A DNA stretch of 64,000 nucleotides from Periconia sp. R9002 (Eukaryota > Ascomycota > Dothideomycetes > Pleosporales > Periconiaceae), in contig JAMAHW010000008.1 of assembly GCA_023627715.1 (NCBI GenBank), positions 186,001 to 250,000 on the forward strand, in the 5' to 3' direction. Under the pieces are notes generated by a model that ran no database searches, was not told the origin of the DNA, and worked only from the letters and a program-made list of their open reading frames with translations. Below are positions 13,928 through 24,170 of this stretch, one piece after another (the first letter of the stretch is position 1; each line of letters begins with the position of its first letter). Made by a program: the position numbers and the translations under genes.

Positions 13928-14635
13928 CTGAATGGCGTTTCCATTAGCAAGCGCTTTGGCGGCCGCAGGGGAAGGTAATGTGCAAGTTGATGAGGGATCG
14001 GGGTGGGTGATCTGGGACAGGCAGGTAGGTTGATGACTGGGTTACGAATGTGGTGGTGGAAGGAGATTGAGATTCTAGCTAGGTAGAGGAGAAGACGGAG
14101 AGTAGCGTTGTTCCGCACCGCTATCGCGCAAAGTGCGGGAAGAGGGCGCCTGCCTTGGCATCCGCTGTGTACATGTATCACCACCGAGAACCCCAAATAT
14201 GACCGAATCTTGATTCAATAAGCCACTATTTCACTAAAATTTTCACGCTTTCATCATCACCAAGCAATCCTCGACGCCGAATTTTTTGATTCTACTTCAT
14301 TGTTCGTGTGAGAAAAAGTCGCGGTTCGCATCTAGCCTACATCAACATGTACAGCAGAACACCTTATGTAAGCACGCACTAGCTGTCACCCCTCTACCAT
14401 GTACTACAACGGATAGATGCACAGAAACATCGCCTCATCATCTCTATTCCAATCATTGAATCATCTGCTACATCGATATATATACGTAGTCATGCACATT
14501 TCAACCCACTAAAGCCATAAAAAGCACACAGCAACACCATCTGTAACTACCTAGATACCTACTTAGTATTTACCCCACCGAGGACCATTTCGATCATTAT
14601 CTCCAGCCAGAAAGAGAGGTCAAGTGCAAGCAACA
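13928..14635. other. NOT1 upstream region and 3' flank of aldo/keto reductase
   Basis: About 700 bp between the NOT1 start and the stop of the next minus-strand gene. It should contain the NOT1 promoter and leader. A short minus-strand frame at 13924-14196 has no family features and ends next to the NOT1 start. No repeat or RNA gene seen. Confidence 0.45.
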
Positions 14636-15976
14636 CTACCATAAAGGCATAACATTTTTCGGCTTATAAGCCTCCTCCAAATTTTTGACTTCCTCGTCGG
14701 TCAATTCAACCCCCAAAGCGCCAACAGCCTCATCAATCCTCTTCTCACTCTGCAACCCCAAAATGGGATAGACACCCTTCTTCAAGCTCCATGCAATAGC
14801 CACCTGCGCCATGGTAACCCCTTTTGCTTTGGCGACTTCCTCGACGCGGTCTACAATCGGCTTGTCGTCTTCTCCTGTCAGCAGGCCCGCGTATGCATCC
14901 GTTTCCACACGAGCGGTCTTGGTGCTATCCCATGGACGTGCAAGTACACCTTGAGCCAATGGCGACCATGGAACGAGACCAATACCTGCGTAGTTGCAGT
15001 AAGGGTGCATTTCTCTCTCCTCCTCGCGGTAAAGCAAGTTGTGGTAGTTTTGCATGCTGATGAAAGTGTGCCAGCCGTGCTGCTTCGCTATGTTGTTGAG
15101 ATTCTGAAATTCCCATGTATGCATCTACGATAACAATTAGACTCAGATTCACGAAATAAAAATAAAACAAGAACTTCTGTTTATACTTACGGAGCTGGCT
15201 CCAATATATCTCACTTTGCCACTCTCGATGACATCGTTGAGCGCGCGCATAATCTCCTCAGGCGGCACGTCTCTATCCAGACGGTGGATTTGCAGCACAT
15301 CGATGTAGGTTCCCAATCTAGAATTTAATGAGCAAATTTTACCCCCTCTGCATATGAACTGATGATGCCTTACCTCTCAACACTCTTGTCGACCGCATCC
15401 AAGATGTGCTTCCCTAAGCAGATAATGTCATGTCAGTTATCGACGCCTCTCCACAATATACTCAAGTCAAGGAAGAAAGAAGAAGAGATACTCACGACTC
15501 AATCCCACTCTGTTAACCATAGGCCCGTCATTGAACATGCCATTTGCCGGGACAATCCTCCCATTTTCTCCTATAACCTCTTCTCCAACTCCAAAAAAGC
15601 ACTTCGTCATGATCACTACAGTCTCCCGTCTAATTCCATACTCCTTAATGGCTTGACCGAGAATCTCCTCGGACTGGCCCTGAGAATAGAAATCTGCCGT
15701 GTCCCACGTGTTGATCCCCAGATCGTACGCGTGTTTGATCAAGGGGAGCGAGGCCGCTGCATCGTGCACCCATGAACCGTTCATGGAGGGGGACCCATAG
15801 CCCATGGCACCAAGAATGACCCGCGAGACCTTGAGACCGGATTTTCCGAGGCTATGATTTGTGTCTTGTAAATTTAAAATTCTAGATATTTGGAAAGAAG
15901 CCGATAGTTGAAGGGGCAAAATATGAGAAGGGAAAGTTTACCGGTGATATGTCATTTTTGGTGGTGAAGCAGACAT
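14636..15976 (-). CDS. aldo/keto reductase
   Basis: NADPH-dependent oxidoreductase of the aldo/keto reductase superfamily, likely cytosolic, 348 residues. Five exons: 15976-15942, 15851-15496, 15413-15374 (40 nt), 15317-15191 and 15124-14636, total 1047 nt. The N-terminus [20 protein letters not shown] is typical of the yeast-type AKR branch. The catalytic tetrad is visible: Asp62 (TWDTAD), Tyr67 (DFYSQG), Lys95 (IMTKC) and His155 (LQIHRLD). Later motifs [10 protein letters not shown] and the C-terminal cofactor-binding part ([15 protein letters not shown]) are intact, so the enzyme should be active. The substrate is not predictable. No linked biosynthetic genes flank it. Confidence 0.93.
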
Positions 15977-17155
15977 TTTGATCGTAATAGCCAAACAGTG
16001 TGTATGATACTCGGATTGCTTTTGTACTGTATGCAAATATTGGTTGAAGTAATCAGGTTAATGGAAAGGGATTTGGAGAATAGCTGCCCTCCATCGTTTC
16101 GCGGTCTTCACAGCCTTTTATAGATTATCTCTACCAACGCCTTGCCAATGTGGCACAGCTCCCAAGACATTAGTGCAGCTCTTGAATCACTGGCCGGACT
16201 TATTATGCGAGAATGATTGACGGAGAGGGGTCCCAAATGCGTATGGAAGTTGTAGCTTCTATGATTTCGTCCGTGAGAGCGTATAGTTATGCCCCAGTAG
16301 TGCCGTTGGCCGCACTAGCGGTGGTGGATACGACGCGGAGTTAGGCATTACAGGGGTTTTTCTGTACGGAGAAAAGAAAACTGCGGACGAACTCTTTCTT
16401 ATAGGCGATTTTCGCACCATTGTATGCACATGAGCTGTTACATGTCTGATAGTGTAATATGTGTCTTACATGATAAGCACTGGTTAACCTGCATCTTAAT
16501 TTAACTGCAACCTACAAAAACTAAAAGAAGAAAATATCGTCGTATGGGTAATTGGAGTACCTGCGGTATTGCCACAGAAAAATCGCGACGTCCTCGTCGG
16601 AACGTGCATGCAATGGTAAATCATTGCACACGTGGTGTTGGCAAAGCATAGCCTCGTACTTCGATCCAACATTTGTATGCACATCACTGGAGCAGTTTCG
16701 TGCCTTTTCGTCTTTCACAATTAAGAATGAAGGTCTGCACACAATTGATGACACCAACCAGTTGTGAAAGCATAGCCCTAAACTTGTTGAAATAGTATTG
16801 AATCTCAAAAGTTAAGGCTCGACTATTGCACCGTAAGAACCAATTTTCGGGGGTGGATACAATCCGAGCTACTTGATTTCCATGTGTACCCATCCTTTGC
16901 CAGGAACATTTTAGGTGTAAAGTATGTTAGCTGTGTCGATGCCACCAATAATACAGGTGGCTATTACAACGAATAGTTACACGTTTTGGAAACCTAGGCG
17001 AGAGGGAAAGAAAGATAAGTACTAATGTGTCGTCAATTTGAGCTCGTTCTTGTACTATTACACACAAAAAATGACTGAAGATAGAAAATTTTACATAGAT
17101 TAACAAGGTACAAGAGTACAAAGTATGAAACCAACTCCCAAAATCATCAATAGCA
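15977..17155. other. intergenic, no supported gene
   Basis: 1.2 kb, AT-richer than its neighbours. It includes the reductase promoter and the 3' flank of the DUF3176 locus. Short open frames around 16500-16900 occur on both strands without any recognisable motif. Confidence 0.45.
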
Positions 17156-17635
17156 TCATACCTCGGCTGCTCCCTCTGCTCTCTCGGAATGAACAAGTAC
17201 CATTCGACCACCATTATTCGGCTCAAATTCAATAAGCAACCGCTGTGCTTCGCTTTCCATTACATGCTGTCCTGCCATAGTACTAGAGAGACGCTCGTCC
17301 AGGCCGTGGAAGAAAGAGGCGAGGACATTGTTCGTCCATGGCTGTAACCCATGTCTTCGCGTCTGAATCATGACCGTGATCAAGAACGCAAGACTGGCAA
17401 CTAGTTCAAAAAACGGGAGAGTCAACCACGCCCAGTTGACCACTGCATTCGTTGTGCTGCTCCATGCCTTCCCTCTGACGGTTGTCGTATACTTTGTCGT
17501 GCGAATGTTGAGCGACATTGCGTTTGCCATGTTGTTCATGAGTTGCGGAAATGCCTGATCGGATTTATTCATCTGGTTCATAATCCACCAATGTCTTGGA
17601 GATAGCACTGTCACGTGATCATGTTCATGTCTTTC

Positions 17636-17765
17636 ACTATGTGCGTTTGTTCACTGCCCTAGGCAGCAGCCTAGGTAGTGGGGCAGTAGGGTATATAAAC
17701 ACCCACTGCCCCCCTAGATAGTTCAATCAGTCAATACACTCTCTATCAACCTAGCACCTACACAA
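17636..17765. mobile_element. possible solo LTR or small element inside the DUF3176 locus
   Basis: About 125 bp of sequence unlike the coding DNA on either side. On the plus strand it begins near TGTGCGTTTGTTCACTGCC and ends near CACCTACACA, giving TG...CA type ends. It contains TATATAA at about 17692, followed by a pyrimidine-rich CACTCTCTATCAACC stretch, the layout of an LTR promoter. A hairpin sits at 17653-17687, with a 7-bp CCTAGGC/GCCTAGG stem and 4-nt loop at 17658-17675 nested in an outer ACTGCC/GGGCAGT pair. I cannot find a convincing target-site duplication. The alternative is a single intron of about 155 nt (GTGTAG...GTGACAG on the minus strand), which would also restore the frame. 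Confidence 0.35.
17653..17687. repeat. nested inverted repeat (hairpin)
   Basis: Perfect 7-bp stem CCTAGGC/GCCTAGG separated by AGCA, flanked by a second complementary pair ACTGCC and GGGCAGT. It lies in the LTR-like stretch that breaks the DUF3176 locus. Confidence 0.6.
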
Positions 17766-20570
17766 TGCAGCTCTGAGGTTGGCACCGTCGCACCCTGGGC
17801 AGCCGCGTCCAGCCACCTCCCGTTGTTGTCCATTAACGATACGTTACCTAGGAGAAGGTCGCCTAACCATTTGCTCGTTGCATCCCACGCTTTCACGGAT
17901 ATGTCGTAACTGGATGATGATCCAGGTGGTGTCAACATATTCTGCGTTCCACCAGAAAGAAGGGGCGTATGTTTATCATCGACCCAAGTTGACACCACCT
18001 TATCTACAATGGTTCCGTTTGCTACCTGTGCTTGCATGGTGCGGACACAGAATTGGAGTATGCATTCAAAGGCAACAGGTGTTCCGAATCCAAAACCGTT
18101 CATCGGGACGTCTGGAAGGGTCCTTGTATCATCAAGGGACGGCAGCTTGTTGGGTGACAAACCGACTGCGATGACACTGACTAGCTGCGAGCCCTTTCCT
18201 TCGAAAACAGATGCAAATTCGTTGTGTCCGCGCTGTGGAATCTCGGGGGCAGTGGCTTGAAAAACGTCTCCGCCAGTCAGGCTGCCACCTGGAACGATTG
18301 TTGTCATGTTCAGTATCATATTATACTTGGTACGTGAATGCTGATGAACACCATCAAGGCCAAATCCGTTCGAAAGTATCCAGTAATCGTATTATCTTGA
18401 CTCTTCTGCTTCAGCTGCGGCGCAAGGTTTTGGCAGGTGTTGCAAACCCCTAAAGTCTCATACTGATCCCATGTACAATTCCCAGTTGGGCATTGCATTT
18501 GTGTATCTCTCAGGGTGAAGTTGGCACCCGGAGGGCTAAAAAGTCCCAGCTGCACAGCAGAGACCATCTCGGAATCGACACCTTGTAGATTGACAATCAC
18601 AATGTCATTGGGCTCCCGCGAACCTACCGAGCCATCGCCGCGTAAAGAATGAGCTGCAGGCAAGACTGCTGTGTCCGTCGAGTTGTATTTGATAGGATAG
18701 TCTAGACTCTGTTGGAAGAAAACATTCACTCCCAACGCGAGGATCGTAAGAATGGCCCCGAAATAAGCGGTAGCGCTACTACAGTCAGCGGTGTTATGCA
18801 TAACAATATACTCCATAAATCAATAAAGATCTCAGAAGACGAAGACATGACTGACCCTCCCACACCGCTCGCCAAAAGTTTCGCACTGCATAACGGCCCG
18901 CGACTAGCAGAATCAAGGACTCGAAAATCGTCAAGTGGTCCCGTCCGCAGCGCGCACAGCCACTTCAATTGCCCTATCGAGGATTGCAGCGGCACGATCA
19001 TCAGAACTTCGGCAAGCGTGGATAAAAAGCCGATCAAGGCATTGGGCGTTACGTGAAATCGGAGGTCCGGCAGTGGCTTGCCGTCAAATTTTTTCAACGC
19101 AACAACGATGCAGATGAAGAAGCAACAGCTAGCTATCCAGGCTAGGACCTCGACAATCCACGGTATAGAAATCCATGCTGACCAAGACAACCAGTTGCGC
19201 TTGTGGACTTTTTGGTCTGAGGTCTGCTCCTCCAGGTGGAAGTCACCTGTAGGTGCTTTCATGTATTTTGGCTCCGCGGTTGGGGAACTATCCATCGTAG
19301 AAAAGGTTTGGCAAAGCTTAGCATTGCTTGACACGGCCGATCAGGAGTCATTTGGTAATTATACAAGACTGTTCTCTGTCGTGCAACATGCATATACGGC
19401 AAGATAGCTGTATGTGCTTCCCTCTTACAGGGCATTTCATAGTCTAGCTTTTATCTTTTCCGCCCCCAAATTCACCGGAAGTGCCCAATATTGGAATGTC
19501 GGGGTGGTTGATAGGTCGTGTGATGTCACTGCACTTCAAAAACTCTGAGATACCCGGCTTCTTGCATCATTTATGCAATCTTTTGTCCAAATGCGGCCAT
19601 CATATGGTGGTGTCTTAGAGTTCGTCCGACATATGCGATGACAACAAGCCCTAGGAATGATTCGATTTGCCCACGTCTTGGGAGTGAATGCTGTCACTCG
19701 AGATCCTACAAGGTTGTTTCTTAATGATTCAGATATTGCGGTTTCGCATATCACAGTCTGGCTTGAAGCGACTCGATTAGTAGCTTGTGCTCTTCGAATT
19801 CCCTATTCGATAATACGATGAAGTTTCAACGCCAGATCTTGTAATTCACTCCCTCTCCCCTCTAGAGGGCATCGTCGTGTTTTGAGTTGTATTATTTCTT
19901 ACCTGAAGACAGAGGTCGAATATATCGTGCAGACAGCTGGATATCAAGCGTATGATAATTTTGTTGAATAATAAATCACTTCAAATACAATAGGTATGTT
20001 GAGAAAAGACTTAAATCATTATACGGGGAGAAAATGATTCACCTGGCTGTTCCGAATGTACCTTCCCAGTATTCCGTACCAAAGATGCTGAGTTACACAT
20101 CATTGTATGGTCGCTAACGCATGGCTATCCTGTGCTTTTTTGCTCGAACTTGGTCCGCTCCCTGCTAACCCAGCGTGATACCTCTGAAAGGAGCCAGAAG
20201 AGAAGTTTTGGGGGCGGCGTTACCAGGAGTGGATGAAGGTTTGCGGAGAGAGTGCGAGCGTGTACGGTGAGATGGTATAGAGAGAGTAGGTTTTCGACAA
20301 CTGATGTTAGTATAGAGACTATTGAGAAATACTAGAAATAACTAATAGGTTTCCAAAGCTATATATTTTTTAGTAGTTCGAGTGTCAAGATATCTACCTT
20401 TAGATTTAGACTGGCTGAGGACGGAGCCAGGAGGCGCCGGGCTACGGATTTTAGGTTAGACCGTTACGACACCTTTCACGTATATAGACGCAGTTTATAG
20501 AAGTTAAATCGTCTGATCTATATCGAATTTTACTCCCGTCGCTACGCGCGGAGTTACTTTTCCAGTTGTG

Positions 20571-20624
20571 AATTTCTACCCTCGATCCTTAATTTCTACC
20601 CCACCCCTCGCTGATTTTCTACCC
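20571..20624 (+). repeat. three direct copies of ATTTCTACCC in a promoter
   Basis: Copies at 20571-20581 (AATTTCTACCC), 20591-20601 (AATTTCTACCC) and 20614-20624 (ATTTTCTACCC), spaced 20-23 bp apart, about two helical turns. They lie 200-255 bp upstream of the dehydrogenase start. Function as an operator array is inference. Confidence 0.6.
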
Positions 20625-20692
20625 CAACCCCAACGACACAACCGTTTATCCACACACATTTTCCCTCTCGTCATCAGACTTCCCATCTTCCC

Positions 20693-20699
20693 TATATAA
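20693..20699 (+). promoter_or_regulatory. TATA box of the dehydrogenase gene
   Basis: TATATAA in a pyrimidine-rich context, 127 bp upstream of the ATG at 20826. Another ATG at 20720 in a different frame lies just downstream; whether it is inside the transcript depends on the start site. Confidence 0.45.
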
Positions 20700-20825
20700 A
20701 CCCCAAGGACTTCCTCTGGATGCCCACCATGCTCTTCAATACAATTCCCAAAAACCTTCTATTTCTACATTGGATATCACGAGCCCTTCCCATAGAAACC
20801 ACTTCTATTCCACATCCTCCCTACG

Positions 20826-21952
20826 ATGTCAACAACTCAAACCGTCTACCGCCTCACTCTAAAAGACGGAATCGACGGTCTTCATCCCTACCAGGAGCCC
20901 ATACCCACTATCTCCCCCTACGAAGTCCTCGTGAAAATCCACGCCGTAAGCCTCAACTACCGCGATATCGCCATACCAACCTCGAAATACCCCCTACCCG
21001 CGCGCAATGAGGTAGTCCCCACGTCCGATATGTGCGGTGAGGTCGTCGAAGTCGGGTCGCTCGTCAAGAATTTCGTGGTCGGTGATGCAGTGATCCCGCC
21101 TGTCACGCCGGACTATTTGTACGGCGATTTCAAGGAGGGGGATGATGCTTTTGGTAGTGTGAAGGATGGGATGTTAAGAGAGTATGTTGTGCTGCCTGCG
21201 CATATTTTGATTAAGGTGGGGGTTGGGAAGGGCCGGCTTGGATATGCGGAGTGGGCGAGTATTGTGGGCACGGGGGCCACGGTTTGGAATGCGTTCTATG
21301 GAGGAAGAAAGTTGGCGCCTGGAGACACGGTACTTATTCAAGGTGTGTAATATTCTAACCCCAGGGGTGTGCCGTTTGTTTGAAGAGTTTGAAAGGACGT
21401 CGTTAACGAGATAACGCTATAGGGACGGGAGGTGTGTCTATCACTAGCCTTGTCATTGCCAGAGCGGCCGGAGCGAAAACCATTGTGACTTCTTCTAGTG
21501 ACGAGAAGCTCAAGTATGTTAAATCGCTTGGTGCAAACCATGTGGTGAACTACAAGACATACCCTCATTGGGCGACTGAGGTTCTTCGCATCACCGATGG
21601 ACGTGGCGTCGACCATATTATCGAAAATGGGGGTCTCGGTACAATTGAGCAAAGTTTAGAATGCGTTACAGCATCTGGAGTCATCTCCCTCATCGGTTTT
21701 CTTGATGGGGGTGGGGAGAAACAGCCAGCAGTGCTGATTCCTGCACTCCTCAAAGCTGCTACGCTTCGTGGGATCCGAGGTGGGTCGAAGCACCAACTAG
21801 AAGAATTGGTAAGGTTCTTAGGGAATAAGGACATTGATGTAGCGGTGAATAAGGTGTTTGGATTCAACAAGGAGGGGATTGTCGATGCTTATAAGTTCGT
21901 GGAGGCGGGAAAGCACATCGGAAAGGTTGTCATTAGTCTCGATAAGCAATAG
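20826..21952 (+). CDS. zinc-independent alcohol dehydrogenase-like MDR oxidoreductase
   Basis: Medium-chain dehydrogenase/reductase, 348 residues, NAD(P)H-dependent, probably cytosolic. Exons 20826-21342 and 21423-21952 total 1047 nt. The GroES-like N-terminal domain has VLVKIHAVSLNYRDIAIP and SDMCGEVVEVG. The Rossmann domain has the nucleotide-binding motif split by the intron (VLIQ|GTGGVS) and the DGRGVDHIIENGG motif. The catalytic and structural zinc cysteine sets of true alcohol dehydrogenases are absent, as in the quinone-oxidoreductase-like branch. Substrate unknown. Its last 20 coding bases overlap the last 20 of the convergent transcription factor gene, which may link their expression. 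Confidence 0.92.
21933..21952. other. tail-to-tail coding overlap of two genes
   Basis: The plus-strand dehydrogenase ends with TAG at 21950-21952. The minus-strand transcription factor ends with TAA at 21935-21933. Both C-termini are coded by the same 20 bp, so the two mRNAs must overlap at their 3' ends. Confidence 0.85.
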
Positions 21953-24170
21953 ATTGAGGACCGCAGGTGGAGGCTACGACTTGTAGGCCAGCTCCAATGG
22001 TATTCTCAATGTCCAACACATTTACGCCTTGAAATATAGTAGCCCAGATCTCGAGCACTATGGAGCTCATCCGTTCGATTTGTGCTGCAGAGTTATCGGG
22101 AAGGGAGAGGGTGCTGCCCATGGGTGTCCCTTTGATGATATCTCTGATAATCACCAACAGCTGCGCTTCGACCTTGCGGAGGGCATCAGAGCCTAATGTG
22201 CGTACAGTGTCTGCGACTGCATCAAGCCAATACTTCAAGAATATTGCGCTCTCCAAGCTACATAAAGAATGTTCCACGCTCCAAATGCTGGTTTTGGTAG
22301 TTTTCATGAACGCAATCCCCAGGCGCACGGGAACGCTTAGAGAATGTGTAGCGTGTAAGACTGCTTTGTGGACCTGCGAAGACCGATGTTGCATGTTCAC
22401 ATTCCGCTTTTTCAGAATACATTGCGGTTCTCGAGACAGGAGGAGTTGTCCGCTGAGATTGTGTTCAGTAACCAGGCGGATATGTGCGAGACGAAAAAGC
22501 GCTGCGCTAGTGAGTGCGATGGGCCCTTTGGCGTATAGTGGGTCGAGTCCAGCATCATGAATAGATTCTTGGGTAAGTTCCCAACCCTTCTGCCAGTTAT
22601 GGAGCGCTTTTTCAAAGATTTCAATTGTAGTGTCGCGGTCCGTTGACGTAGCTCTGAAGCTGGCGCATTCCTGGTACATTTCTTGGATTATCCCTTGGAT
22701 GAGCAAATAGTTCCCAAAAGACGACATGTTTCCTTCCTCCGTACAATCGTGAGAACCAAATATATGATGAAGTTGGGTTTGAAAATGGAGCTCTGGCTGG
22801 TGAGGCACCAGTCTCCATTCGGCAGCACTTGCTGCTCGCCATTGGGCGGCATGGCCTGGCAAACATAGGTCAAACTCATGATTAAAGATCAAAGGAGGCG
22901 ATCCAAAAGCGATACTATGTAAATTAGAGAGGATATATGCGGCGAACAGGGTTCTTCGTCTCTCCTCAATGGTAATCCAGGCACCCCATTCAACATCGTG
23001 TGGCATTTCGTCAGATTCTGAAATGCCATCTCTTCTTGCCTGTACCGCCAAGTGTCCGGCTATAAAAGGTGCATCTCGTGAGCTTCTCGTATCTGCCCAG
23101 GAAGCAAGCTCAGTAAGCAGAACGAGCGTTTGTAGTCTCTCTAATTTTGCTTTTTTACGTGAAGGAGCCGCATCTTGCCCGAAATACTGATTCGAGACAT
23201 CATGAAGCTCTTCGCGCCGTATCCTTTCAAAAGTGATGCCCTTGGCAATGAGAAACAGTTCATGCGACTGTGTAGATTCGAACAAGTATCGGGATCCGAG
23301 TGCAGCCATAGCCAGTACCAACTCAACAGGTTTTCCATTCGCTCGGAATGTGGCACAATGAACAATGGGTAAGAACTCACACCCACATCGCATATACTTT
23401 TCCAGATACCGGATCAGAACATTCTGGCTAGGTATCGATATTCCATTTGGCAGCACTGCGGCGAAGTCCAAAACTTGCGAGAAGAGCGCTTCGTATACCG
23501 GTTTCTCCAAAGCCCATGGCTCGGAGAGCTCGGTTTCGGAAATTTCATTTACGTCAAGTCTAAGAACTTCAGTGATATCGCCTGATTTTTCGTGTACGAT
23601 ATTATCGATGTCGTCTAGTGTGGGCAAACGAGAGCTAAACTGAGCGAATCTACTCTTCTGTGAGGAGTCTTCCACGTTGGCCTGAGGGTATTCCAGAGGA
23701 GGAAATTCGAAACTGCCATCAAATATTGATGAAGGCAGCATGTCCATGTTCATCAAGTCAGGATCCCAGAAGATATCAAGACCTCCTGTTTCATCGACAT
23801 TGACTTGATCGAGAGTTATGGGCGATTGAAACTGAGGCGTAGTCTCATCAGCTGGTTGAACTAGAGCATCCGGGGGCTGTGAGGGATGAGAAAAATAAAT
23901 GTGGCGCGTTAGGAGATCTCTACATGCAGTTAGATATAGTTCAATCTCATATGAGGATGATGACTCACTGTCTAGTGAAGTTTTGTCCACAATCGCAGGA
24001 AAATGGTCGCTCCTTTGTATCTACAGGCTGTTAGTACAGTATATCTTTAGTTGAGACCAATGGCTCATCTCACGTGTACGTTCATGCCGTGTTAGATGTT
24101 CGTGTCGCTTGAATTGCTTGTTGCAATGTCGGCACGGCGGAACGAGACGCTTAGGCCTGCCTCGTGGCAT
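21933..24170 (-). CDS. C2H2 zinc-finger / fungal_trans transcription factor
   Basis: Nuclear DNA-binding regulator of 711 residues. Exons: 24170-24074, 24020-23969 and 23919-21933, total 2136 nt. Two N-terminal zinc fingers are rebuilt across both introns: finger 1 uses Cys13, Cys16, His29 and His33; finger 2 has an unusual C-X-C spacing (Cys41, Cys43) with His56 and His61. A basic PRGRPKR stretch leads in. The middle region, about 230-500, resembles the fungal-specific transcription factor domain, including WGAWITIEERRRTLFAAYI. Such C2H2/fungal_trans proteins control carbon or secondary metabolism genes in filamentous fungi. Its target is unknown; the overlapping dehydrogenase gene next door is one candidate, by position only. 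Confidence 0.93.

Larger units (their letters stand above)
17156..19295 (-). pseudogene. DUF3176 membrane protein, likely decayed copy
   Basis: Resembles the fungal DUF3176 family of multi-pass membrane proteins of unknown function. The first part, from the ATG at 19295, carries the WISIPWIVEVLAWIASCCFF helix, the DFRVLDSASRGPLCSAKLL block and, after an intron at 18855-18779 (GTCAGT...TAG), a helix with LTILALGVNVFFQQ. Around 18370-18380 the reading frame must shift by one base: upstream DNTITGY is in one frame, and the expected follow-on NGFGLDG and MILNMTTIVPGG are in another. No intron of suitable phase and size explains this well. Downstream, the coding sequence is broken again at about 17606-17762, after which the last helix (WAWLTLPFFELVASLAFLI) and tail continue to a stop at 17156. 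I read this as a pseudogene. Less likely is a living gene with a sequencing error plus one long intron. Confidence 0.7.
19296..20825. other. intergenic with AT-rich degenerate block and promoter repeats
   Basis: 1.5 kb between the decayed DUF3176 locus and the dehydrogenase gene. About 20290-20560 is TA-rich with scattered GC patches (for example CGCTACGCGCGG), unlike the surrounding promoters, and may be a remnant of an old repeat. The last 260 bp hold three ATTTCTACCC copies and a TATA box, listed separately. No gene is supported. Confidence 0.45.

Noticed and set aside
13281..13931. 216-codon open frame antisense to NOT1 exon 1
   Set aside because: It is the reverse strand of a Ser/Pro/Gln-rich coding exon; it has no motif, and NOT1 explains the region.
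20720..21010. Open frame starting upstream of and overlapping the dehydrogenase
   Set aside because: Its ATG lies only 27 bp after the TATA box and may not be transcribed; the translation has no domain. It could still act as an upstream frame if transcribed.
14636..24170. Possible secondary-metabolite cluster (reductase, dehydrogenase, zinc-finger regulator)
   Set aside because: No polyketide synthase, peptide synthetase, terpene cyclase or P450 is present, and the enzymes are separated by a decayed membrane-protein gene.
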